Source: Selenomonadales bacterium | GTDB taxonomy: Bacteria > Bacillota > Negativicutes > Selenomonadales > Selenomonadaceae | NCBI GenBank assembly: GCA_900769615.1 | Contig: CAAGHH010000007.1 | Location: forward strand, 35,767-99,766 | Reading direction: 5' to 3' | Length of the DNA: 64,000 nt | Part shown: piece by piece, positions 8,956 through 15,671 of the stretch | Layout of the letters: each line of letters opens with the position of its first letter | How positions within the stretch are numbered: the first letter of the stretch is position 1 | The notes under the pieces: generated by a model | Seen by the model: only the letters and a program-made list of their open reading frames with translations | Told to the model about the DNA's origin: nothing | Database searches by the model: none | Position numbers and translations under genes: made by a program

Positions 8956-9441
8956 ATGTCACAGGATGCAACAGTCAGTGAACTGGACAAAAAAATAATT
9001 AAGGCCTTGCAGGGGGATTTTCCTTTGGTAGCTGAACCCTACAAGGTTTTAGCTGAACAGGCAGGCGTTTCTAAAGAGCTGTTTTTGAAGCGGGTCAAGG
9101 TGTTAGAAGCTGAGCAGAAGATCCGCAAGATGGGGGCAGTTTTGCGGCATCGCGAGGTTGGCTTTAGCGCTAATGTTTTGGTGGCTTGGGAAGTACCAAA
9201 TGACAGACTTGATGAAGTTGCCGAACAAATGGCAAAAAATCCAGCTGTATCGCATTGTTATGATCGCAACACGGCGCCAGACTGGCCCTATAATCTTTAT
9301 ACGATGGTTCACGGGCACAGTCGGGAAGAATGTGAAAAAATTGCTGCTAAGCTAGGAGAAGAAGTGCAGATAACCAAGCGGGTTATGCTTTATTCCAAGA
9401 AGGAATGGAAAAAGACGGCTATGCAATATTTTGTCGACTGA
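8956..9441 (+). CDS. ahbB: siroheme decarboxylase subunit, AsnC/Lrp-like (AhbB/NirL type)
   Basis: This 161-residue partner of the preceding gene lies 25 bases downstream. It shows MGAVLRHREVGFSANV, AVSHCYDRN and WPYNLYTMVHG, conserved in AhbB/NirL-type siroheme decarboxylases, after a winged-helix N-terminus. The ATG at 8956 is preferred because GGGAGCGGAG lies before it; an upstream in-frame TTG at 8941 has no binding site. Neither ahbC nor ahbD (the radical SAM enzymes that finish heme b) is in the window. The location after lon-engB matches where Bacillus has hemAXCDBL. Confidence 0.82.
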   Translation: MSQDATVSELDKKIIKALQGDFPLVAEPYKVLAEQAGVSKELFLKRVKVLEAEQKIRKMGAVLRHREVGFSANVLVAWEVPNDRLDEVAEQMAKNPAVSHCYDRNTAPDWPYNLYTMVHGHSREECEKIAAKLGEEVQITKRVMLYSKKEWKKTAMQYFVD

Positions 9442-9480
9442 ATGGGTAATTTTTCCTAAAATTATTGAATAAAGCAGGAT

Positions 9481-9502
9481 TTTTCAGCAATAATGCTGAA
9501 AA
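9481..9502. promoter_or_regulatory. perfect inverted repeat next to the HU promoter
   Basis: Nine-base arms (TTTTCAGCA / TGCTGAAAA) flank a 4-base centre and end 3 bases before the -35 of the HU gene. No T-run follows on either strand, so an operator is more likely than a terminator. The binding protein is unknown. Confidence 0.45.
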
Positions 9503-9505
9503 CAG

Positions 9506-9534
9506 TTGACGTTAGCAGTAATATTCGTTATAAT
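9506..9534 (+). promoter_or_regulatory. sigma-A promoter of the HU gene
   Basis: TTGACG (9506-9511), a 17-base spacer and a perfect TATAAT (9529-9534) give a strong housekeeping promoter about 30 bases ahead of the HU start codon. Confidence 0.88.
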
Positions 9535-9569
9535 ACGCTATGTTATATAGAGAAAGGGGATTATCCACT

Positions 9570-9842
9570 ATGGCAAAAGAAGTTATTAGCAAATCCGTAC
9601 TGGTAGATAAAGTTGCAGAGGCTGCTGGCGTATCCAAAAAGGATACAAAGGCTGTTGTTGATGCTCTCCTTGATACTGTTAAGGATAGCGTTAGCGCTGA
9701 TGCTGAAATCCGTCTTATTGGTTTTGGCACGTTCAAAAAAGCTCACCGCAATGCTCGTACTGGTCGTAATCCGCAGACTGGTGCTGAAATTCAGATTGCT
9801 GCTAGCGATAGCTTAGCATTCAAATCCAGCGTAAAATACTAA
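9570..9842 (+). CDS. DNA-binding protein HU
   Basis: This is a 90-residue histone-like nucleoid protein starting MAKEVISKSVLVDKVAEAAG and containing the HU signature GFGTFKKAHRNARTGRNPQTG in its DNA-clamping arm. Start ATG 9570 is chosen because AGAAAGGGGA precedes it at proper distance and HU conservation begins there; the ATG at 9540 lies at the transcription start region. The gene is monocistronic, with a consensus promoter and a strong terminator. Codon use is typical of a highly expressed gene. Confidence 0.97.
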   Translation: MAKEVISKSVLVDKVAEAAGVSKKDTKAVVDALLDTVKDSVSADAEIRLIGFGTFKKAHRNARTGRNPQTGAEIQIAASDSLAFKSSVKY

Positions 9843-9865
9843 TTAGCGGTATTTAGGTACGGAAG

Positions 9866-9912
9866 AGTCTGTCATTCTGTCTTGTATTATGATAGGGTGG
9901 CGGGCTTTTTTT
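9866..9912 (+). terminator. HU terminator
   Basis: At RNA level 9866-9881 pairs fully with 9891-9906 when G-U pairs are allowed (16 pairs, 9-base loop), followed by seven Ts. It ends the HU transcript. Confidence 0.8.
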
Positions 9913-10031
9913 GTTTGTAAAGCAAATTGACTGATTAGCTTGCAAATTTGGAAAAACTCGGCTAAAATAAACTCGAATAAGGCTAAAAATCAGGTGGCTG
10001 ATGAGGAATTTCATTCGGAGGCAAAACAATA

Positions 10032-10745
10032 TTGAAGAAAACGCATATTATCCTGGCTGCTGTAATGTTGTATTTAATAATCATTGTGATGGGAGGCTCA
10101 GCCTATTATGCTTATACCGTGCAGCATAATAGGTTACAGGCACAAATAGCATTAGAAAAGCAGCAAAAGGCAGCGGCTGAGGCAAAAACGACTGAGCAGA
10201 CAGCAAAAAGCCAGCATGAGACTAAGTCAGAAACTAAAGAAGCTATACGGGAAAAGAAACTGGCAGCTTTAAAGGCCGATATGAAAGAAGAAACCATTAA
10301 TGGAATTGTGTACTATCGTCATGAATGGCCCCGTAAGCTGGCTTCGGGGGTTTATCTGCGGCCATTTATAGCAGTTGGCAATGGACGTTGTGTATTAAAA
10401 AACGATGTATATTATTTTTATTCGATTGCTGATTCGCAGTCGACAGCATGGATCTTTGGTGACAGGCTTGATATTTATGCTGGCGGTGAGCTGACAACGC
10501 TCAGCTTTAATCCGCAGCTTATGCGCAAGCACATGGCGTCAGATGCGGAATGGCTGGCAGAAAATTATGTAGTTGAGGCTGATGCTGATACTATCGCAGC
10601 GTTTAAACAGATAGCAAATGCTAAACAGGCGTATATTGTTTATTACAAGGAAGGCGGCAAAGCCAGACGGCATGATTTGACAACGAGTGAAATAAAACGG
10701 GTGCGGGAGATGGTTCAGCTGTATGAACTATTGAATGAAGAATGA
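10032..10745 (+). CDS. membrane-anchored protein of unknown function
   Basis: I do not recognise this 237-residue protein. It begins with a lysine pair and one hydrophobic segment (about 5-27, ILAAVMLYLIIIVMGGSAYY), probably an uncleaved anchor, followed by a charged Gln/Lys/Glu/Ala stretch (about 33-85) that should form a coiled coil or extended helix. The remaining 150 residues contain many aromatic residues and look like a folded extracytoplasmic domain. The start is TTG 10032 with GGAGG 10 bases upstream. It is flanked by HU and an outer-membrane barrel gene, suggesting an envelope role, but no function can be assigned. Confidence 0.7.
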   Translation: MKKTHIILAAVMLYLIIIVMGGSAYYAYTVQHNRLQAQIALEKQQKAAAEAKTTEQTAKSQHETKSETKEAIREKKLAALKADMKEETINGIVYYRHEWPRKLASGVYLRPFIAVGNGRCVLKNDVYYFYSIADSQSTAWIFGDRLDIYAGGELTTLSFNPQLMRKHMASDAEWLAENYVVEADADTIAAFKQIANAKQAYIVYYKEGGKARRHDLTTSEIKRVREMVQLYELLNEE

Positions 10746-10749
10746 CAAG

Positions 10750-10794
10750 TTTAATCGTTGTTTAATTGACAGGCGCGATTAAATAAAGTATTGT
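10750..10794 (+). promoter_or_regulatory. promoter of the beta-barrel gene with flanking inverted repeat
   Basis: TTGACA (10766-10771), a 17-base spacer and TATTGT (10789-10794) form a good promoter. An 8-base inverted repeat, TTTAATCG (10750-10757) and CGATTAAA (10776-10783), brackets the -35 and reaches into the spacer, which looks like an operator. Confidence 0.65.
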
Positions 10795-10839
10795 ATTAGG
10801 TATACTAAACATTACGTTTTTGTTATTGGGGGAAAGAAA

Positions 10840-11334
10840 ATGAAAAAAATTGCTATGCTTACTGCTGCTATGATGATGCTGGGGGCTTCTTCGGTGCTGG
10901 CAGCGCCAATCAATCAGATGGCTGAACATGAGACAGCTGTCGGGGTTGGTACTAAAGAATCTTATATCGAGCACAAAATCACTAATAAAGCTACTATTGG
11001 TTATCAGTATGCTGATCGTGACGAATATGGTGATCACAAGGATGCCTATCTGCAATATGATGTAGTAGGTTCAGAAGTTAAGCTTATTGGTGGTTATCGC
11101 TGGACTGATGGCAAGGACAATGCTTTTGGCGGTGTTGCTTTAAGTACGCCACGGGTTATGGGGTTTGATGCTTATGCATCTTATGTAGCTGGCAAGGACT
11201 TCAATGAAACTCAGGTTGGTATCAACAAGAACCTGCTGTTAAATGTAGACCTTAATGTAAACTATCATAACTTTAAACCAGATCATGGTCATCATGAAAA
11301 TGGTGTCGGTGCTGGCATTACGGTAAAATTTTAA
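10840..11334 (+). CDS. small outer-membrane beta-barrel protein
   Basis: The protein is 164 residues with a clean signal peptide (about 1-21, cleaved after VLA-A). The mature part alternates polar and hydrophobic residues in short strands (for example ATIGYQYADRDEYG, DLNVNYHNFKP) and ends in Phe (AGITVKF), the C-terminal signal recognised by the BAM machinery. No family name comes to mind. It implies that the cell has an outer membrane, in keeping with Negativicutes. It could be a small porin-like or adhesion barrel. GGGGGAAAG precedes the ATG; it has its own promoter and terminator. Confidence 0.78.
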   Translation: MKKIAMLTAAMMMLGASSVLAAPINQMAEHETAVGVGTKESYIEHKITNKATIGYQYADRDEYGDHKDAYLQYDVVGSEVKLIGGYRWTDGKDNAFGGVALSTPRVMGFDAYASYVAGKDFNETQVGINKNLLLNVDLNVNYHNFKPDHGHHENGVGAGITVKF

Positions 11335-11347
11335 ATAACAGCAAAAT

Positions 11348-11380
11348 AAAAACGGGGTGCTGCGGCACCTCGTTTTTATT
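11348..11380. terminator. bidirectional terminator between converging genes
   Basis: A 13-bp stem (11348-11360 with 11365-11377, one G-U pair) has A-rich and T-rich flanks on both sides, so it can stop both the barrel gene and the opposing phosphoribosyltransferase gene. Confidence 0.85.
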
Positions 11381-11402
11381 TTACTGCTATTTAAATTAAT
11401 AA

Positions 11403-11954
11403 TTATTCCGCATCAAATAGTGGCAGGGCTTCAAGGAAAATAATATCATCGCGCTTAGCTGCATCACCTTCGGCTAATACGCAGGCTTGCCCAATGATAT
11501 TGCCGCCAGCTTTTTCGGTAAGCTCACATAGCGCCTTCATTGAACCGCCGGTGCTTATTACATCATCTAACAGCAATATGTTTTTGCCCTTTATTCTAGC
11601 TGCATCGACGCCGTCAAGGCAAAGCTTTTGCACGCCTTTAGTAGTGATAGAAATATCTTCAACCCATAATGCATTTTCCATATAAGCTTTTACTGATTTG
11701 CGTGCAACAACATAGCGCTGCATATCAAGCTCGCTGGCAAGAGCTGCTGCTAAGGGGATACCTTTAGTTTCAGCGGTCAAAATAACATCAGTTTCAGCGG
11801 GAAGCTTCTTAGCTAACGCTTTAGCGCAGGCTTTGGTAAGTTCAACGTCACCGAGCATGATAAAACCGGCAATAGCCAGCTTGTCAGTAACATTTAAGAT
11901 AGGCAAGGAGCGTGTTACGCCCGCCACATTTAATTCATAAAAACGATTTGTCAT
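11403..11954 (-). CDS. purine phosphoribosyltransferase family protein
   Basis: This is a type I phosphoribosyltransferase of 183 residues. The PRPP-binding loop ILLLDDVISTGGS is complete, and ETKGIPLAAALA forms the pyrophosphate loop region. The overall pattern is closest to adenine/xanthine phosphoribosyltransferases, which salvage a purine base with PRPP to the nucleotide. The start MTNRFYEL is preferred because GTGAGGTG lies upstream on the minus strand; a longer in-frame start would overrun that site. The exact base specificity cannot be read from sequence alone. Confidence 0.85.
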   Translation of the reverse strand: MTNRFYELNVAGVTRSLPILNVTDKLAIAGFIMLGDVELTKACAKALAKKLPAETDVILTAETKGIPLAAALASELDMQRYVVARKSVKAYMENALWVEDISITTKGVQKLCLDGVDAARIKGKNILLLDDVISTGGSMKALCELTEKAGGNIIGQACVLAEGDAAKRDDIIFLEALPLFDAE

Positions 11955-12051
11955 AATACACCTCACTAACTTTGTACTCAATAATTATAACGCCATTGTG
12001 CAGGTTTTGCCATAGCTTATAACTTGGTGATATTTTAATTTTATATAAATG

Positions 12052-12080
12052 TTGTATAGCATGGACATTTGTGCTATTAT
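12052..12080 (+). promoter_or_regulatory. promoter of the lysine/ornithine decarboxylase gene
   Basis: TTGTAT (12052-12057), a 17-base spacer and TATTAT (12075-12080) preceded by TGC (extended -10). Transcription would start near 12087, giving a leader of about 95 bases. Confidence 0.6.
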
Positions 12081-12089
12081 ACGCATTAT

Positions 12090-12155
12090 AGGATAGTTGC
12101 ATAGCAGAAAAAACTTGGCAGACTGAGTAAAAGTGCAGCTTCTGTTACATATCCT
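12090..12155 (+). promoter_or_regulatory. structured leader of the decarboxylase gene
   Basis: AGGATA (12090-12095) pairs with TATCCT (12150-12155), and TAGCAGAA (12102-12109) with TTCTGTTA (12140-12147), making a 14-pair stem with an asymmetric internal loop. The 30-base apical part holds a smaller GC-AG-ACT/AGT-GC helix. No terminator follows. It does not match a riboswitch class I know. Confidence 0.4.
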
Positions 12156-12181
12156 AAATTTTATTTGGAATGGGTTGTGTT

Positions 12182-13375
12182 ATGAAAAATTTCAGACTTA
12201 CCGAAAAGGAAATGAATACCTTAGCGGAGCGTATACCGACGCCTTTTTTAGTGGCGTCAACTGACAAAGTAGCCGAAAACTACCAGTTTATGCGTGAGCA
12301 TTTGCCACGAGCTGGTGTGTTCTATGCTATTAAGGCTAATCCAACGCCAGCGATACTAAAAAGGCTGGCCAAACTGGGAGCACATTTTGATGTTGCTTCG
12401 GCTGGCGAAATGGAAACATTGCATGGGCTGGGTGTGGATGGCAGCCGCATGATTTATGCTAATCCGGTTAAGGATGAACGCGGGCTTACGGCGGCTGTAA
12501 CTTGTGGCGTGCGGCGATTTACCTTTGATGATGAATCAGAGATAGCGAAGATGGCGCAAAAAGTGCCAGGCGCTGATGTGCTGGTCAGGATACAGGTACG
12601 CAATAATAAGGCACTAATTGATCTTAATACTAAATTTGGAGTATCGCCGGAAAATGCCATTGGTCTTTTAAATAAAGCTAAAGAAGCAGGGCTTAATCCA
12701 GCGGGGATTTGTTTTCATGTTGGCAGTCAGTCTTTATCGACTGCGGCTTATGAAGAAGCGCTGTTAGTGGCGCGGAAACTTTTCGATGAGGCTGAAATGC
12801 AGGGAATGCATTTAACCGATCTTGATATTGGCGGGGGCTTTCCTGTACCTGATGCCAAAGGATTAAGCGTTGATTTAGCAGCGATGATGGAAAATATCAA
12901 TCGTCAAATAGATAGACTTTTCCCCGCTACGGCGGTTTGGTGTGAGCCTGGTCGCTATATGTGTGGCACGGCAGTAAATCTGGTTACTTCGGTAATTGGT
13001 ACCAAAAAACGAGGTGAAACGCCGTGGTATATCTTAGATGAAGGCATCTATGGCTGTTTTTCGGGCATTATTTATGACCATTGGACCTATCCTTTGCATT
13101 GCTTTGGTAAAGGCAGCAAAAAGCCATCAACCTTTGGCGGTCCTAGCTGTGATGGTATTGATGTACTCTATCGGGAATTTATGGCGCCGGATTTAAAAAT
13201 TGGTGACAAAGTTTTAGTTACGGAAATGGGCGCCTATACAACGGTAAGTGCTACCAGATTTAATGGCTTTATAATTGCTCCTACGATTATTTTTGAAGAT
13301 CAGCCAGAGTATAAAAAGCGTCAAGTGCAAATGACAGGAACTGATAACAGCTGTGTCAAAGAGGCTGCTATTTGA
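12182..13375 (+). CDS. ldc: lysine/ornithine decarboxylase (fold type III PLP enzyme)
   Basis: This enzyme decarboxylates lysine to cadaverine and/or ornithine to putrescine. The protein (397 residues) has the alanine-racemase-like PLP barrel: the PLP lysine lies in FYAIKANPTP, followed by HFDVASAGEME, GICFHVGSQS, the phosphate loop DIGGGFPVPD, and the C-terminal GPSCDGIDVLY that supplies the dimer-partner Cys/Asp. From memory it is nearly collinear with the Selenomonas ruminantium enzyme, which accepts both substrates and supplies diamines that are covalently linked to peptidoglycan. The start at ATG 12182 gives the matching N-terminus MKNFRL; ATG 12170 is weaker. Related diaminopimelate decarboxylases lack this N-terminus. 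Confidence 0.92.
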   Translation: MKNFRLTEKEMNTLAERIPTPFLVASTDKVAENYQFMREHLPRAGVFYAIKANPTPAILKRLAKLGAHFDVASAGEMETLHGLGVDGSRMIYANPVKDERGLTAAVTCGVRRFTFDDESEIAKMAQKVPGADVLVRIQVRNNKALIDLNTKFGVSPENAIGLLNKAKEAGLNPAGICFHVGSQSLSTAAYEEALLVARKLFDEAEMQGMHLTDLDIGGGFPVPDAKGLSVDLAAMMENINRQIDRLFPATAVWCEPGRYMCGTAVNLVTSVIGTKKRGETPWYILDEGIYGCFSGIIYDHWTYPLHCFGKGSKKPSTFGGPSCDGIDVLYREFMAPDLKIGDKVLVTEMGAYTTVSATRFNGFIIAPTIIFEDQPEYKKRQVQMTGTDNSCVKEAAI

Positions 13376-13417
13376 TTGCCGTTTGCTCCATTGGCTATAG
13401 AGAGGAACATGTGCTTG

Positions 13418-13633
13418 ATGGAAAATGATTTAAATGAAGCTTTGGAACATATAGAGCATACACTCTTTCATGCGCTGACTGAGGAAAGTATCAGTGCTCG
13501 TCTGGATAAGGCTAAATCGCAGCAGGAAGTCTATACGATACTCAAGGAATTACCCTATTTTTCGTTGAGTATGGAGGAGTTCCGCTTGGGAATTGAGGCT
13601 ATCCAAAGGCATAATCAAAAAAATGAAAATTAA
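13418..13633 (+). CDS. small protein of unknown function
   Basis: This is a 71-residue acidic, mainly helical protein (MENDLNEALEHIEHTLFHA...), with no signal or membrane segment and no family I recognise. It starts 42 bases after the decarboxylase gene; GAGAGGAA precedes a cluster of possible starts (ATG 13409, TTG 13415, ATG 13418). A strong terminator follows, so it closes the decarboxylase transcript. Its cotranscription hints at a role linked to the decarboxylase or polyamines, but that is only context. Confidence 0.6.
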   Translation: MENDLNEALEHIEHTLFHALTEESISARLDKAKSQQEVYTILKELPYFSLSMEEFRLGIEAIQRHNQKNEN

Positions 13634-13642
13634 AAATTAAAT

Positions 13643-13696
13643 AAAAATAAGCTACCGGTTACGGGGAAAAGAGCCCCGAAGCGATAGCTTATTTTT
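13643..13696. terminator. bidirectional terminator
   Basis: A 12-bp outer stem (13643-13654 with 13685-13696) encloses an inner CGGGG/CCCCG helix, with A- and T-runs on either side. It separates the rightward decarboxylase unit from the leftward uridine kinase. Confidence 0.85.
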
Positions 13697-14329
13697 TTAG
13701 ACATTATCTACATCATCGTCGCTGGTTAATAGCTGCTGAATTTTAGTTTTTATGAGGTCAAAAGCTACATTGTTAAGACCGCTGTTTATTACAATATCAG
13801 CCGAAGTTTTGGATGGTTCTACATAGAGATAATGCATAGGTTTTACGGTAGTCAGATATTGGTCGATGATATTTTCTAAATCGCGGCCCCGTTCTTTCAT
13901 ATCGCGCAGAATCCGGCGCAAAATGCGCTCATCAGCGTCCGCCTCAACGAAGATTTTTATATCAAACATATTGCGCAGCCGCTCATCCTGGAGAATTAAT
14001 ATGCCTTCAACAACTATAACTCTGCTAGGTTTTATAGTTATAGTCTCTTTAGAACGGTTATGCTGTGAAAAATCATAGACTGGACATTCGACACTTTGAC
14101 CTTGCCGAAGCTTTTGCAGGTGCTCGATTAAAAGATCCGTTTCTAAGGATTCAGGATGGTCATAGTTTATAGTCTGTCTTTCGGCAAAGCTTAAATCATC
14201 ATGCTGACGGTAGTAGTTATCGTGGTAAATAACCGTGATATTATCACCAAAATATTGTTTAAGGCGGTTATTAAAAGTCGATTTACCGGAGCCGGTACCG
14301 CCGGCAATACCGATAATGGTAGTTTTCAT
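13697..14329 (-). CDS. udk: uridine kinase
   Basis: This enzyme phosphorylates uridine and cytidine to the monophosphates with ATP or GTP (pyrimidine salvage). It is 210 residues, the usual length, with Walker A GGTGSGKST near the N-terminus, the substrate segment YHDNYYR, NYDHPESLETDLL, and the lid-region RILRDMKERGRDLENI. GGAGAG lies 10 bases before the ATG on the minus strand. It follows the class III aminotransferase gene by 18 bases, so the two are probably cotranscribed. Confidence 0.93.
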   Translation of the reverse strand: MKTTIIGIAGGTGSGKSTFNNRLKQYFGDNITVIYHDNYYRQHDDLSFAERQTINYDHPESLETDLLIEHLQKLRQGQSVECPVYDFSQHNRSKETITIKPSRVIVVEGILILQDERLRNMFDIKIFVEADADERILRRILRDMKERGRDLENIIDQYLTTVKPMHYLYVEPSKTSADIVINSGLNNVAFDLIKTKIQQLLTSDDDVDNV

Positions 14330-14347
14330 GAATACTTGCTCTCCTTA

Positions 14348-15646
14348 TTAAAGTTTCTTTTCGGTTAAAACCAGGTCAAGCGCGTTTAATACGTCATTTA
14401 CGTTGTCCTTAGTAATAATTAGTGGTGGCTGGAAGGCCATTACATTGCGGTAAGCACCATTTTTGCCGATAATGAAACCGCGATCCTTTAGCGTTTCCAA
14501 GCAATCATCTAAAATTTCCGGAGCTGGTGAGCCGTTGGCGTGGATAAACTCGGCACCGTCCATAAGACCTAGCCCGCGGACATCACCGATGACAGGATGC
14601 TTCTTTTGCAGTTCCAACAGACCAGCACGCAGCTCGTTACCACGCTCGTAAGCATTTTGTGCGAGGTTATGTTCCTCAATGTAGTCAAGAACTGCTTTGC
14701 CGGCAACTGATGAAACAGGATTACCGCCAAGCGTCGATGCCCCGGGGCGGGTGTAGGTATCAGCAATGCGAGCCGGAGCGATAAAGGCAGAAATTGGAGC
14801 ACCGTTGCCGAGAGCCTTGGCCATGCACATGATATCGGGCACTACATCATAGTTTTCGATGGCAAACATTTTGCCGGAGCGGGCAAAACCTGTTTGTACT
14901 TCATCAATGATGAGCAGGGTATTATATTCCTTTAAGATTTCTTTTAAACGTTTAAAATAGCCTTTAGGCGGTACAACGCAGCCGGCATTGCCTTGGATTG
15001 TTTCGGCGATAAAGGCGCCAGGATGACCGGATGTAGCAGTTTTTATCAGATCTTCGACCGCATTAGCGCAGGCTAAATCACATTCAGGATATTTTTTATT
15101 CATGGGGCAGCGATAGCAGTTAGGATTAGGCGCAAAGTTAATGCCGCCAACAGGATTAGGATCAGTGCGCCACATGGTAAGTCCAGTGATACTCATACCC
15201 AGCTTGGTTCTGCCATGCAGTCCTTGCCGAAGCGCAATTATTTCACTATTGCCAGTATAAATTTCCGCCAAGAGCAGTGCGCCTTCGGTGGCTTCCGAGC
15301 CGGTTGAGCAGAAAAAGGATTTTTGCAAGTCGCCGGGGGTAACAGCTGCCAGCTTTTCAGCTAAGTTGACAAAGTTTTCCGTAAGATAAATATTGCATAC
15401 ATGCTGCAAGGTATTTACCTGCTCAGTTACCTTTTGGGTGATTTCGGGATTACAATGTCCGCAGTTCATTACGGATACACCCGCATACATATCAAGATAT
15501 TTTTTGCCATTGCTATCCCAAAGATATTGCATTGAGCCTTTGACCATTTGCTGCGGATTTTTATAAAAATGAGCCAGACAGGGCATGATATACTGCTTCT
15601 TTTTCGCGATAATGGCATCAGGTCCAAGGTATTTTTTATTTTCCAT
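14348..15646 (-). CDS. class III PLP-dependent aminotransferase
   Basis: This is an omega-aminotransferase-type enzyme of 432 residues. The PLP site (LLIIDEVQTGFARSGKMFA, then AKALGNGAPISAF) is complete with the Schiff-base Lys. A cysteine-rich segment CYRCPMNKKYPECDLAC (spacing C-x2-C-x8-C-x3-C) lies near residue 185, as in a clostridial subgroup related to AGXT2 and 4-aminobutyrate aminotransferases. The start MENKKYLG has TAAAGGAG upstream; longer starts would overlap the upstream U32 gene. The donor is unknown; its nearness to a diamine-forming decarboxylase makes a cadaverine/putrescine or GABA-type substrate possible, but this is inference. Confidence 0.85.
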   Translation of the reverse strand: MENKKYLGPDAIIAKKKQYIMPCLAHFYKNPQQMVKGSMQYLWDSNGKKYLDMYAGVSVMNCGHCNPEITQKVTEQVNTLQHVCNIYLTENFVNLAEKLAAVTPGDLQKSFFCSTGSEATEGALLLAEIYTGNSEIIALRQGLHGRTKLGMSITGLTMWRTDPNPVGGINFAPNPNCYRCPMNKKYPECDLACANAVEDLIKTATSGHPGAFIAETIQGNAGCVVPPKGYFKRLKEILKEYNTLLIIDEVQTGFARSGKMFAIENYDVVPDIMCMAKALGNGAPISAFIAPARIADTYTRPGASTLGGNPVSSVAGKAVLDYIEEHNLAQNAYERGNELRAGLLELQKKHPVIGDVRGLGLMDGAEFIHANGSPAPEILDDCLETLKDRGFIIGKNGAYRNVMAFQPPLIITKDNVNDVLNALDLVLTEKKL

Positions 15647-15671
15647 AGTGCGCTCCTTTATACGAATGTCA

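Noticed and set aside
8475..9441. Two AsnC/Lrp transcriptional regulators
   Set aside because: The conserved THNYER and SHCYDRN-WPYNLYTMVHG motifs are those of siroheme decarboxylase subunits rather than of amino-acid-responsive regulators.
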